DNA of 64,000 nucleotides from Sorangium cellulosum (GCF_002950945.1 NZ_CP012673.1:372001-436000); one strand, 5' to 3'; shown: positions 36,329 through 44,739, counted from the stretch's first letter. Notes: a model not told the origin generated them from the sequence alone. A program made the numbers and translations.

Positions 36329-37075
36329 TCAGCGCCTGCCGAGCGCCGGCGCGAGCGCGGCGACGTCCACTTCGGCGACCGCGAACACCGGCTGTTCCAC
36401 GCTCCTCGCGCAGATCGCGCTGCCGAGCGGCCCCTGGGTGCACCCCACGCCGCGCCCCGCGAGCGCGCGCGCCGCCGTCGCGGCGTCGGAGCCGGGCGGC
36501 GGTACGAACACCGTGAGCGGCTTGTCCCCGCTCTCGTACATGAGCGCCGCCGTGCGTGTGTCCCCGATCTGGCAGAGGCGCGCCCCGAGCAGCCGGGCGC
36601 CGGACAGCGGCGGGACGGTCACCGCGTAGCCGAGCTTCCCCTCGAGCCATCCGGCGACGGCGTCCGGATCGGGCGACTCGAAATCGCACGGGCGCTCGCG
36701 CGCGAAGCCGCGCACGTGGTGGCTCACGAGCTCGTCCGCCATCGCCGCGCCCACGCCTTGGCTCGGGCTGCCGACGAGCAACGCGGCGGCCGCCGCGGCC
36801 GCGGCGAGGGCGGCCGTGATCACCCAGGGGCCGCGGCGCGGCGCGCGCGGGCTCCGCGCGGCGGCGGCCTCCGCCCGGTCGCGCAGGCGCTGCGGTACCT
36901 CCCGGTCCGCCTTCGCGACGAGCGCGCGCCGCACGCCGCCGAGGACCTCCGCGGCGCGCCGGCAGGGCCCGCAGCCGGCGACATGGGCCTCGATCCGCGC
37001 CGCGTCTTCGGGCGTCACCTCGCCGTCGTGCCACGCCGAAATGTTGTCGAACCACTCGCGGTTGCACCCTGCCAT
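36329..37075 (-). CDS. Membrane-anchored zinc-finger anti-sigma factor
   Basis: A 248-residue anti-sigma factor. The cytosolic N-terminus has a ZAS zinc finger (HVAGCGPCRRAAEVL, with H-x3-C-x2-C), preceded by ISAWHDGEVTPEDAAR. One transmembrane helix (about residues 85-103, VITAALAAAAAAAALLV) divides it from a periplasmic domain that ends in a VGCTQGPLGSAICARSV cysteine pair. Its start overlaps the upstream ECF sigma gene by 61 bases (37015-37075), so both are made together. It would bind the sigma factor until a periplasmic signal, perhaps thiol oxidation given the CcdA gene downstream, releases it. Confidence 0.85.
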   Translation of the reverse strand: MAGCNREWFDNISAWHDGEVTPEDAARIEAHVAGCGPCRRAAEVLGGVRRALVAKADREVPQRLRDRAEAAAARSPRAPRRGPWVITAALAAAAAAAALLVGSPSQGVGAAMADELVSHHVRGFARERPCDFESPDPDAVAGWLEGKLGYAVTVPPLSGARLLGARLCQIGDTRTAALMYESGDKPLTVFVPPPGSDAATAARALAGRGVGCTQGPLGSAICARSVEQPVFAVAEVDVAALAPALGRR

Positions 37076-37599
37076 GACATCTCCTCGTGCCGTTCGGAGA
37101 GGCCCTCGACCAGCGCCAGCCGCGCCCGCGAGAGCCGTGATCGCACCGTGCCCACGGGGCACCCCTGGAGATCGGCGATCTCCTCGTAGGAAAGATCCTC
37201 GACCTCCCGCAGGAGCAACGCCTCGCGCCACTCCGGGGGCAAACGCGCGAGCGCGCGCTCGACCTCGTCGGCGAAGCCCCGCTCGAGGAGCTCCGCCTCC
37301 AGATCGCCCTGCGGCTCCGGCACCGACTCGGCGCCGCGGCCGCCCTCGATCACCTCGAGGCGCTGCCGCGCCCCGCGCGTCGCGTTGAGCAGCACCGAGC
37401 GCTCGATGCGGAGCAGCCACGCGCGCATGCGATCCTCGTCGCGCAGGTCGGCGTGCCGCTCGATCGCGCGCACGACCGTCGCCTGCGCCAGGTCCTCGGC
37501 GTCCTGCTCCGAGCGCGTCAGGCGACGCGCCGCGCGCAGGAGGCACGGGAGCTCGGCGAGGAGCCGCTCGACGAACGAGGCGTGGGGAGACGTGGGCAT
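37015..37599 (-). CDS. ECF-type RNA polymerase sigma factor
   Basis: A 194-residue ECF sigma factor. Region 2 has RRLTRSEQDAEDLAQATVVR and region 4 has LPPEWREALLLREVEDLSYE followed by EIADLQGCPVGTVRSRLSRA, the typical recognition helix. The length includes a slightly extended C-terminus that overlaps the start of the anti-sigma gene by 61 bases, an unusually long overlap for this family. The three genes (this one, the anti-sigma and CcdA-thioredoxin) follow in that order with gaps of -61 and 21 bases, so they form an operon. Confidence 0.92.
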   Translation of the reverse strand: MPTSPHASFVERLLAELPCLLRAARRLTRSEQDAEDLAQATVVRAIERHADLRDEDRMRAWLLRIERSVLLNATRGARQRLEVIEGGRGAESVPEPQGDLEAELLERGFADEVERALARLPPEWREALLLREVEDLSYEEIADLQGCPVGTVRSRLSRARLALVEGLSERHEEMSWQGATASGSTTFRRGTTAR

Positions 37600-37694
37600 G
37601 GGCTGGGCGGGGAGCAGGAAGGCTCCACGCCGCCCTGTTCCCCGGACACTCTCAGGACACGGGGAGCCCCGCGAAAAGTTCCCGACCCTGCGTC

Positions 37695-37815
37695 AGAACA
37701 CCGATCACGTTGATCGAGCGAGAAATGAAGCGCCAAGGACGCCAAGGCGCCAAGAACGCCAAGAACGCCAAGATATTATCTTCTTGGCGTTCTTGGCGTG
37801 CTTGGCGCCTTGGCG
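37695..37815. repeat. Dispersed hairpin repeat, copy 1
   Basis: Starts with AGAACACCGATCACGTTGAT and contains repeated CGCCAAG units. Bases 37740-37773 pair with 37782-37815 (34-bp stem, one mismatch, 8-base loop tattatct), an exceptionally strong hairpin. A second, decayed copy is at 45912. It sits in the 306-base gap between the unknown three-gene operon and the ECF sigma gene; it could stop transcription of that operon and be a small mobile or REP-like element. Confidence 0.85.
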
Positions 37816-37905
37816 TTTCGAACTTCTGCTCGTTCAGGCTGGGAGCGCGGACGGCGGCCCTTCCGTTGTGGCGGCGTCCCCGCGGCGGGACGGCCGCCTT
37901 CGCGC

Positions 37906-38403
37906 TCACTCGTAGTCGCTGCGCAGCGCCTCGTAGAACGCGTCGCTCATGAGGTAGTCCGCCCACCACGGCTCGACCGGCGTCACGCCCCGGCGCTGCT
38001 GGAAGAGCACCAGATCGTCCAGCTCGCCGTCGTACCAGCCCCACAGGAACCGGGCCCGCAGCACGTCCACGTTGCGCCGGCGGAGCTCGGCCACCGCGTC
38101 CTCGAGCGACTCGTCGTCGAACTCGTCGACCAGCGCCTCCGCCTCGTCGATGATCTCGCCGAGGTAGGCCAGCCCCTTCTTGGTGACCTCGAACCGCGCC
38201 TTGCGGCGGTTGACCTCGACCAGGTCCGCGTTCACGAGCTCCTGCAGGACATCCTCCAGCGGGCTCAGATCGGACGGCAGCACGAGGGGGATCTCCATGC
38301 CGCCGTCGGCGGGCTTCAGGTCCATCTTCTTCAGCACGTAGATGCCGGCGTAGACCAGCTTCTGCTCGCGCGACACGATCGGCTGCTTGCGTCCGTCGAA
38401 CAT
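37906..38403 (-). CDS. Hypothetical protein with winged-helix-like segment
   Basis: A 165-residue cytosolic protein of unknown function, last gene of a three-gene operon. Residues about 28-75 (LVLPSDLSPLEDVLQELVNA followed by DLVEVNRRKARFEVTKKGLA) resemble a winged-helix region, ending in a YLGEI strand, as in small replication or regulatory proteins. The remainder is acidic with Trp-rich spots (FLWGWYDGELDDLV, EPWWADYL). I do not recognise the family. It begins 4 bases after the previous gene ends. Confidence 0.75.
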   Translation of the reverse strand: MFDGRKQPIVSREQKLVYAGIYVLKKMDLKPADGGMEIPLVLPSDLSPLEDVLQELVNADLVEVNRRKARFEVTKKGLAYLGEIIDEAEALVDEFDDESLEDAVAELRRRNVDVLRARFLWGWYDGELDDLVLFQQRRGVTPVEPWWADYLMSDAFYEALRSDYE

Positions 38404-38407
38404 CGTC

Positions 38408-38923
38408 TCACTCCGCGATGCGCCAGGCCTCCGCCTCGAGGCGGATGTGCCGGCGACCGTTTGCGTCGGTGTCGAGCCACGCGTCGACGTCGCCGTCGGC
38501 GTAGTACACGGGGGTGCGCCCCGCCGCCTCCGGCCGCCGGATGCGCGCGGCGTGGGGGTTGCACATGGCGAGCACGACGGCGCGCTCGCCGGAGAACGCG
38601 GCCGGCAGCCAGCGCTCGAGGAAAGCCGACAGGAGCACGGTCACCGAGTAGTCCTTGGCGACCTCCTCGACGAAGAACTCGAGCTCCACGTCGTCGGGCA
38701 GCACCTCCGGCTCGTCCGCGGAGTGCACCGCCACGACGAGCGCGTCGGTCACCCGGAGCGGCTCCCGATCCGCGCGGCCGTCCAGCAAGAGCTCGGCCAC
38801 CCGGCACCAGCCGAACTGCGTGGACTCCACGTCCGGCGCGTCGCGGTGCTGTTCGAGGTTCAAGAGCTCCAGCGCGGGACGGCAGCGGAACGGGAGCTCG
38901 GAGATGCTTCGCAGCGGCTGCAT
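38408..38923 (-). CDS. Hypothetical protein, middle gene of operon
   Basis: A 171-residue cytosolic protein without recognised motifs; it starts MQPLRSISELPFRCRPALEL and is rich in acidic and hydrophobic residues, with strands such as VTVLLSAFLERWLP and VVLAMCNPHAARI. It lies 38 bases after the lipoprotein gene and 4 bases before the winged-helix-like gene, so translation is probably coupled. Function unknown. The central segment DVELEFFVEEVAKDYSVTVL may be the conserved core. Confidence 0.75.
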   Translation of the reverse strand: MQPLRSISELPFRCRPALELLNLEQHRDAPDVESTQFGWCRVAELLLDGRADREPLRVTDALVVAVHSADEPEVLPDDVELEFFVEEVAKDYSVTVLLSAFLERWLPAAFSGERAVVLAMCNPHAARIRRPEAAGRTPVYYADGDVDAWLDTDANGRRHIRLEAEAWRIAE

Positions 38924-38961
38924 CGTGGCGGGCGGCGGCGGCGGCGGGCGGGAGAGCGCGG

Positions 38962-39684
38962 CTACGCGACGAGGCGCTCGGGCTTGCGGCCGCGCTCGCT
39001 GCGGCGGACGCCGAAGCGCGAGCCGGCGCCGGACTTGCCGCTTCCGAAGCGGCTGCCGCCGGTGTTGTTGTAGCGCCGCCCGGTCTGCGACGACTTGCTG
39101 TTGTCGACGCCGGACGGATTCGAGGCGCGGTACGTATCGCGGTGGGAGCGCAGATCGGACATCCGGTTCGGCGGCGTGGTGTACGGCTGCGTGTACATCG
39201 GCACGTAGCTCGGGCGCAGCGCCGACGACACCATGGCGCCGAGGATCATGCCCGACGCCAGGCTCATCATAGGCGAGTGGTAGTACGCGTAGGGGCCGAA
39301 CCCGGTCGTCTGGAGCTGCGCGGCGCCTTCGCCCGAGACGTCACGGCGGATCGTGAACACCTTCTCGGGGTCCTGCACGCCGCCGTCGCCGTTCTTGTCG
39401 AAGAACCCGGTGACGACCTGCGTCTTGGCGTCCAGGTCCTGTACGGCGACGCTGATGACCTCGCTCCCCTGGTAGATCTCGTTGACGCGCCGCTCGAAGT
39501 CCTCGGGCCCCTCGGCCGCCTTGAAGGCCTCGTTGACCTTGTCGAAGTCGAGCTCGACGGTGGTGTTCTCGGTGGTCGCCCACCGCTCGTTGGAGCGCCC
39601 GCCGTTGCCGGAGCTGTCGCAACCGGCGGCCGCGACGGCGAGGGCTGTCATGAGCACGACGGGCAGGGTGGTCTTCGTCATCAT
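38962..39684 (-). CDS. Secreted lipoprotein of unknown function, first gene of operon
   Basis: A 240-residue protein; signal MMTKTTLPVVLMTALAVAAA followed by a lipobox Cys (AAAGCDSS). The mature region starts with a conserved-looking helix (VELDFDKVNEAFKAAEGPED), then a strand-rich block with an Asp-rich loop FFDKNGDGGVQDPEKVF that looks like a calcium-binding DxNxDG site. A hydrophobic stretch (MMSLASGMILGAMVSSAL) and a repetitive basic tail rich in Arg, Gly, Ser and Asn follow. The C-terminus recalls YgiB/DUF1190-type lipoproteins, but the match is weak. First gene of the operon; upstream lies the long divergent control region. Confidence 0.72.
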   Translation of the reverse strand: MMTKTTLPVVLMTALAVAAAGCDSSGNGGRSNERWATTENTTVELDFDKVNEAFKAAEGPEDFERRVNEIYQGSEVISVAVQDLDAKTQVVTGFFDKNGDGGVQDPEKVFTIRRDVSGEGAAQLQTTGFGPYAYYHSPMMSLASGMILGAMVSSALRPSYVPMYTQPYTTPPNRMSDLRSHRDTYRASNPSGVDNSKSSQTGRRYNNTGGSRFGSGKSGAGSRFGVRRSERGRKPERLVA

Positions 39685-40003
39685 CTGGGATGATCTGTCT
39701 GGTGCCGTCGAAGGATTCTGTCAAGCAGGCGCGGCTGAGCCCGCAGGCACCGGGAGCCGGTAGGCGCCGGGAGCCCCGCCCGGAGTGAGCCTGCGCACGC
39801 GAGCCGTGAGGGGCGTCGCGCAAGATCCTGGGGGAACGCGATGCGTCAACGCACGCGCGGCGGCCGATGCGCCCCCCCGGGGCGATCGCGGTCGTGCGGG
39901 ATGCGCGCCGCTCCCACGCCGCCCGATCGGCCAGGCCTCCCGCTCCAGGGTTCCCGCGCCGGACGACCGCGATGGAACGCGCGAAGACGGCCAGGTCTGT
40001 ACG

Positions 40004-40032
40004 TTGACATCCACCAACTTAACCGGTAAACA
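40004..40032 (+). promoter_or_regulatory. Promoter with overlapping palindromic operator
   Basis: TTGACA (40004-40009, perfect) is followed by 17 bases and TAAACA (40027-40032, three of six). The site ACTTAACCGGTAAAC (40017-40031), a partial dyad around CCGG, overlaps the spacer and -10 box; a near copy sits inverted at 41961-41975 upstream of the GH5 gene. The promoter is about 150 bases before the solute-binding protein start. A LacI- or GntR-type repressor controlling both genes would fit. Confidence 0.55.
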
Positions 40033-40180
40033 CGACATCGTAGTGTCGTGCACGGCACGGAGGCCGCGCGCGGTCGTCCTTACTTTCTTTTTGTGCCGGG
40101 CCACGGCGCGGCGTGCTGCCACGTAACACGCAGATGGAGCGTCGCGGGGACCCGAGGTCGCCCGCGCGGAGAGGCTTGTC

Positions 40181-41905
40181 ATGAAGGCTGGACTGATGCC
40201 GCGTCGCATCTTCTTCCTGTCGGCGCTGATGCTGTCCGCCAGCGCCGCCGCGGGCTGCTCTTCCAAGGAAGGAGCCGAGGCGGCTCGTGGCGCTCCGGAC
40301 GGGCCGGCGGCGTCCGCGCCGCAGCCTGCGGCGAAGGGCGCCGCGATGGTCACGATCTCGAGAGAACAGCAGGCTTCCTGGGTGCGGAACTTCAACCCCC
40401 TGCTCGCCGAGGGCAGCGTGCGATTCCCGACGATCGCCGGCATCTACGAGCCGATGCTCGTCTACAACACGATGAAGAACGAGTACACGCCGTGGCTCGC
40501 GACGAGCTACGCGTGGAGCGACGGGAGCAAGAGGCTCACGTTCACGATCCGCCCCGGGGTCCGGTGGTCGGATGGACAGCCGTTCTCCGCGAAGGACGTG
40601 GCCTTCACGTTCGAGCTCCTGAAGAAGCACTCGGCGCTCGATCTCTCGGGGGTGTGGAAGTTCATCGACGCCGTGGCGGCGAAGGGCGACGCGACGGTCG
40701 AGTTCACGCTGAAGCGGCCCTATGTCCCGGGGCTCAGCTACATCGGGCACCAGCCGATCGTGCCGGAGCACAAGTGGAAGGACGTCGCCGACCCGGTCAC
40801 GTACACGAACGAGAGCCCCGTGGCGACAGGGCCGTTCACCGAGGTGAAGGTCTTCCAGAACCAGGTGTACGAGCTCGGCCGGAACCCGAACTACTGGCAG
40901 CCGGGCAAGCCGGCGGTCGACGGGCTGCGCTTCCCGGCCTACCCCGGCAACGACCAGATCAGCCTGGCGCTCATGAACGGCGAGATCGACTGGGCGGGCG
41001 CCTTCGTCCCCGACATCGAGAAGGTCTTCGTCGCCAAGGATCCGGCGAACCACCATTACTGGTTCCCGCTCGTCGGCGGCACGGCCACGCTGTATCCGAA
41101 CACGACGAAGAAGCCGTTCGACGACGTGCGCGTGCGCAAGGCGATCAGCATGGGCATCGACCGGGAGCAGATCGTCAAGATCGCGGCGAACAACTACACG
41201 CAGGGCTCGGACGCGACCGGGCTGGACGACTCCCACAATCGCTGGCGCAACGAGAAGGCCGTGGCGGCGGGCGACTGGGTGAAGCTCGACCTCACCCGGG
41301 CGAACCAGCTCCTCGACGAGGCCGGCTACGCGAAGGGCGCGGACGGGATCCGGGCGAAGGACGGAAAGCCGATGCGCTTCGAGATCAACGTCGTGACCGG
41401 CTGGTCGGACTGGGTCCGCGCGGTCCAGATCATCGCGCAGAACCTGAAGCAGCTGGGCATCGACGCGACCCTCAAGACGTACGACTTCAGCGCGTTCTTC
41501 GAGGCGCTCCAGAAGGGGACGTTCGACATGTCGATGGGCTGGACCAACGTGGAGCCCACGCCCTACAACTTCTACCGCGATCTCATGAGCGCGGAGCTGG
41601 TGAAGCCGGTGGGCGAGATCAGCGCCCGCAACTGGCACCGCTTCGGCGCGAAGGCGGCCGACGCGCTGTTCCAGCAGTTCGAGCCCGCGACCGACGTCGC
41701 CGAGCAGAAGCGCATCCTCGACGAGCTGCAGATGATCTTCGTGCAGGCCGCGCCGGTGATCCCGCTCTTCAAGAACCCGTCCTGGGGCGAGTACAACACG
41801 AAGCGCTTCACCGGGTTCCCGACCCGGGAGAACCCGTACGCCAAGCTGACGCCGAACAACCCGCCGGAGTACCTGCTCGTCCTCACCGAGCTGAGGCCGA
41901 AGTGA
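40181..41905 (+). CDS. Family 5 solute-binding lipoprotein (SBP_bac_5)
   Basis: A 574-residue extracytoplasmic receptor for an ABC importer, of the peptide/cello-oligosaccharide type. The start has gcggagaggcttgtc upstream; a lipobox (ASAAAGC) follows the signal peptide. Family marks are LTFTIRPGVRWSDGQPFSAK followed by DVAFTFELLKK, LGRNPNYWQPGKPAVDGL, VRKAISMGIDREQIVKIA and KNPSWGEYNTKRFTGFP. No permease or ATPase genes adjoin it, so they must lie elsewhere. Because a GH5 glycosidase follows within 162 bases and shares an operator-like site, an oligosaccharide ligand is more likely than a peptide. That is inference. Confidence 0.93.
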   Translation: MKAGLMPRRIFFLSALMLSASAAAGCSSKEGAEAARGAPDGPAASAPQPAAKGAAMVTISREQQASWVRNFNPLLAEGSVRFPTIAGIYEPMLVYNTMKNEYTPWLATSYAWSDGSKRLTFTIRPGVRWSDGQPFSAKDVAFTFELLKKHSALDLSGVWKFIDAVAAKGDATVEFTLKRPYVPGLSYIGHQPIVPEHKWKDVADPVTYTNESPVATGPFTEVKVFQNQVYELGRNPNYWQPGKPAVDGLRFPAYPGNDQISLALMNGEIDWAGAFVPDIEKVFVAKDPANHHYWFPLVGGTATLYPNTTKKPFDDVRVRKAISMGIDREQIVKIAANNYTQGSDATGLDDSHNRWRNEKAVAAGDWVKLDLTRANQLLDEAGYAKGADGIRAKDGKPMRFEINVVTGWSDWVRAVQIIAQNLKQLGIDATLKTYDFSAFFEALQKGTFDMSMGWTNVEPTPYNFYRDLMSAELVKPVGEISARNWHRFGAKAADALFQQFEPATDVAEQKRILDELQMIFVQAAPVIPLFKNPSWGEYNTKRFTGFPTRENPYAKLTPNNPPEYLLVLTELRPK

Positions 41906-41960
41906 CTCGACCGGCGCCGCGTGCGCGACCGCCCCGTGACCCCCTTCAAGATGGCGGAGA

Positions 41961-41975
41961 CTAAACCGATTAAGT
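41961..41975. promoter_or_regulatory. Operator-like site before GH5 gene
   Basis: ctaaaccgattaagt reads on the other strand as ACTTAATCGGTTTAG, matching the site at 40017 (ACTTAACCGGTAAAC) at 11 of 15 positions. It lies in the leader of the GH5 gene (start 42067), in a small AT-rich island that may also hold its promoter. Confidence 0.45.
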
Positions 41976-42066
41976 ATTTGCAGAAGAAGAACAGATCGCC
42001 GTGAGGTTGCGCGCGATCTGGCCCGTACGTCGCCAGGTGCAATCAGGAGAGAGAAGGGAGATCACG

Positions 42067-43257
42067 ATGCGTGTTGTTCATGGTTGGGTAGCTGGTTGGG
42101 CCGGGGCAGCCCTCATGGCGCTGGGCCTCTCCGCGGGATGTGGAGGCGGCTCCGACGACCCGCAGGGCGGGGAGCAGGAGGCGACAGGCTCGGGCGGGGG
42201 CGCGTCGGGCGCGGGCGGGGGGGCCACCGGAGCCACGTCCGGCGCCGGCGGCGCCACCTCGGGCGGCGGCGCCACGACGAGCAACGGCGCCACGTCGGGC
42301 ACGGGCGCCGGGGGCGGGGGCGGGGGCGGCGAGGAGTCGACGGGCTTCTCGGTGCGCGGTCGCTTCCTGCACGACCGCTGCGGGGAGAAGGTGCTGCTCC
42401 GGGGCATCAACGAGATGGTCGTGTGGCTGCCGTCCGGGACCGACGGGCTGCCGGAGTTCGCGGAGATCGCGAAGACGGGCGCCAACGCGGTGCGGATCGT
42501 CTGGCTCACGGACGAGCCCGCGGCGGACCTCGATGTGGCGATCACGAACGCGCTCGCGCAGAAGCTGATCCCCATCGTCGAGCTGCACGACGCGACGGGG
42601 AAGTGGGAGCTCTTGCCGACGCTGGTCGACTACTGGACGAGCGCGGACGTCGTGGCCGTGATCAAGAAACACGAGCAGAACCTGCTCGTGAACATCGGCA
42701 ACGAGGTCGGCGACCAGGTGGACAACGCGGCCTGGGAGGCGGGCTACAAGCAGGCGATCACCCGGATGCGCGAGGCCGGGATCACGGTGCCGCTGGTGAT
42801 CGACGCGTCCAAGTGGGGGCAGAACATCGACCAGCTGCAGGCGGTCGGCCCGGCGCTGGTCGCGCACGATCCGAACATCCTGCTCAGCGTGCACATGTGG
42901 TGGACGGACGGGAGCGCGGCGGCGATCACGAGAGAGCTGGAGGAGTCGGTGGCGCTGAACCTGCCGTTGATGGTCGGCGAGTTCGCGCAGCACGCGGTGT
43001 ACGAGTGCGGCCAGCACCCGTTCGAGTACAAGGCCCTGCTCGCCAAGAGCGTCGAGCTCGAGGTGGGGTGGCTCGCGTGGTCGTGGGGTGCTGTCAAGAA
43101 CGGCGACTGTCAGGACGACGGACCGTTCGACATGACGACGGACGGGACCTTCGCGGGGCTCACCGGCTGGGGCCGCGAGGTCGCCGTGACCGACCCGAAC
43201 AGCATCCAGAACACCTCGGTGCGCCCGCACTCCATCGAGACCGGAGCGTGCAGGTAG
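42067..43257 (+). CDS. GH5-family glycoside hydrolase lipoprotein
   Basis: A 396-residue surface enzyme that hydrolyses beta-1,4-linked polysaccharide such as cellulose or mannan. The ATG follows agaagggagatcacg; a lipobox (LSAGC) and a long Gly/Ala/Thr/Ser linker (residues about 40-95) come next. The catalytic barrel shows GRFLHDRCGEKVLLRGINE, the acid/base Glu213 in NIGNEVGD and the nucleophile Glu305 in LMVGEFAQ, plus SVHMWW before it. All key residues are present. The small barrel (about 300 residues) is typical of mannanase- or cellulase-like GH5 enzymes. It follows the solute-binding gene on the same strand and probably feeds it with oligosaccharides. Confidence 0.92.
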   Translation: MRVVHGWVAGWAGAALMALGLSAGCGGGSDDPQGGEQEATGSGGGASGAGGGATGATSGAGGATSGGGATTSNGATSGTGAGGGGGGGEESTGFSVRGRFLHDRCGEKVLLRGINEMVVWLPSGTDGLPEFAEIAKTGANAVRIVWLTDEPAADLDVAITNALAQKLIPIVELHDATGKWELLPTLVDYWTSADVVAVIKKHEQNLLVNIGNEVGDQVDNAAWEAGYKQAITRMREAGITVPLVIDASKWGQNIDQLQAVGPALVAHDPNILLSVHMWWTDGSAAAITRELEESVALNLPLMVGEFAQHAVYECGQHPFEYKALLAKSVELEVGWLAWSWGAVKNGDCQDDGPFDMTTDGTFAGLTGWGREVAVTDPNSIQNTSVRPHSIETGACR

Positions 43258-43346
43258 AGCGACGCCGGCGGCGCCGTGGTGTCGCCGGGAGCGCCGAGGC
43301 CCGCCGTGGCACGGGCATCGCAAGAGCGGCCCCAGGAAGGAGGTGC

Positions 43347-43988
43347 ATGATGGACTACGAGCACTTCATCGAGGAGGTGCAGCGCCGCGCCGGCTTCGAG
43401 GGTCGTGACGAGGCCGAGCGCGCGATCGCGGTGACCGCGCGGACGCTGGGCGAGCGGCTGCTGGAGGACGAGGCGGCCGCGGTGGCGGGCGGGCTGCCGG
43501 GGCCGGTCGCCGCCGCGGTGCGCGGCGCGGTGTACCAGGGCGATTTCGATCGCGACGAGCTCTACGACCGCATCGCCCGTCGCGAGGGCGCGCCGCGCGG
43601 CTTCGGCATGGAGCACGCCCAGGCCGTGTGCCAGGTGATCGGGGAGGCGCTGCCCGAGGCCGAGCGCCTGCGGCTGGAGCGGCACCTGCCGGACTGGGCG
43701 GACCTCTTCACGCCGCGCGCGGCCGGAGCGCCCCCGCCGCGGCCGGCGCACGCAGCGGCGCCGCCCGAGGTCGGTCAGGGCGCGACGCTCGCCACGGGGC
43801 GGCCCGGCAGCCGTCACCCCCTGAGCGAGGCGCGCCCCGATACGGCGCACGCGGAGTCGGTCGCCCGATCGGACGAGCCGCACGCCGAGACCAAGCTGTC
43901 GAGCAGCCCGGGGCTGACGCAGGAGCGCCTCGAGGACACGCTGGCGGAGGGGCGGCCTGGCCCCGAACATCCGGTCAGCGAGGCGTGA
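43347..43988 (+). CDS. DUF2267-domain protein with repeated C-terminal tail
   Basis: A 213-residue protein, start preceded by aggaaggaggtgc. Residues about 1-128 form a DUF2267 helical domain (MDYEHFIEEVQRRAGFEGRD, AIAVTARTLGERLLEDEA, VYQGDFDRDELYDRIARREG); members are small helical proteins of unknown function often linked to stress responses. The C-terminal 70 residues are low-complexity with an internal repeat: TLATGRPGSRHPLSEA near 150 and TLAEGRPGPEHPVSEA at the end, flanking a RSDEPHAETKLSSS run. The tail may be a disordered binding region. Confidence 0.85.
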   Translation: MMDYEHFIEEVQRRAGFEGRDEAERAIAVTARTLGERLLEDEAAAVAGGLPGPVAAAVRGAVYQGDFDRDELYDRIARREGAPRGFGMEHAQAVCQVIGEALPEAERLRLERHLPDWADLFTPRAAGAPPPRPAHAAAPPEVGQGATLATGRPGSRHPLSEARPDTAHAESVARSDEPHAETKLSSSPGLTQERLEDTLAEGRPGPEHPVSEA

Positions 43989-44154
43989 CGCTGACGACCC
44001 CCACCGCTACTGCTCAGCGCCGATCAGATCGAGGAAGTCGCCATCGCGCAGCGCGCGCTCCTCGGAGGCGACGCGAGGGCGGCCATGGGCGGGTGGCTCG
44101 GCGCCGAGGCCGTCGCACCGGGCGGCGCACGCTGCGGACGAGCACCTCGCAGGC

Positions 44155-44211
44155 GAGCCCCCGCGACTCGGGTGACGCTCCGGCCGCGCGGTGGCAGGCG
44201 TTCTACAACCA
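44155..44211. repeat. Short dispersed repeat, copy A
   Basis: gagcccccgcgactcgggtg and the following bases to about 44205 recur at 45223-45273, about 90 percent identical by eye (about 46 of 50). Copy A lies just before the end of the GNAT gene; copy B lies just before the PrmA-like gene. Function unknown; perhaps a relic of a duplicated 5' region. Confidence 0.6.
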
Positions 44212-44235
44212 GAGGAGCTTGCCTGACCGGCAAGA

Positions 44236-44739
44236 TCATCTCCCGGACGTGCTGCAGAAGCACTGGACAACTCCTTCCCACGAGCCGCCCTGAAGCTTGT
44301 GCTCCACGAAGTCGCCAGCCGTGAACTCGCCGATGACCGCGCGCCAGAAGCGCTGCGCAGGCTGATTGAGCAGCATTTGTCCCACCTCCCATGACCCGGG
44401 CAGCGCCTCGAAGGCAGCCCGCGCCAAGGTGCGCCCAACTCCAGAGCGGCGATACTTCTTGAGGACGAAGAACTGATCCATCCAGTGCCCCGCGCGACCC
44501 ACCTTGACCGCTGTGTCCACCAAGGCGAGGCCAGCGTACTTGCCTTTGACCGTGGCGACGAAGGGGTAGCACTGCCCATGGGACCAATAGCGATCGAGCG
44601 AATAGCCGTACTCACCATGGAGATCGAGATCTTGGTCCCAGATGTCGGACAGATCGTGCTGGTAAAGCTCGAGCATCCGGAACATCGGCGATCGATCTTC
44701 CGGCATGGCGCGGCGCACTTCGGCTTCAACGACTGACAT
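44236..44739 (-). CDS. GNAT-family N-acetyltransferase
   Basis: A 167-residue acetyltransferase that moves an acetyl group from acetyl-CoA to an amine. The start ATG at 44739 has gaggaggtctctcc upstream; the in-frame ATG at 44763 would add eight residues. The acetyl-CoA site is FVLKKYRRSGVGRTLARAAF, containing the R/Q-x-x-G-x-G/A pattern of motif A, followed by the family end GSWEVGQMLLNQPAQRFW. The segment PFVATVKGKYAGLALVDTA is also typical. Substrate unknown. It is convergent with the DUF2267 gene. Confidence 0.88.
   Translation of the reverse strand: MSVVEAEVRRAMPEDRSPMFRMLELYQHDLSDIWDQDLDLHGEYGYSLDRYWSHGQCYPFVATVKGKYAGLALVDTAVKVGRAGHWMDQFFVLKKYRRSGVGRTLARAAFEALPGSWEVGQMLLNQPAQRFWRAVIGEFTAGDFVEHKLQGGSWEGVVQCFCSTSGR

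Noticed and set aside
34923..37067. 714-residue minus-strand frame across the CcdA/anti-sigma region
   Set aside because: Arg/Gly/Ala-rich shadow; the CcdA and anti-sigma frames carry the recognisable motifs.
37740..37815. CRISPR-like array in the CGCCAAG repeats
   Set aside because: Units are 7-9 bases with no spacers; they form a hairpin instead.
37798..39693. 631-residue plus-strand frame over the three-gene operon
   Set aside because: Antisense to three tightly spaced genes, one with a lipoprotein signal.
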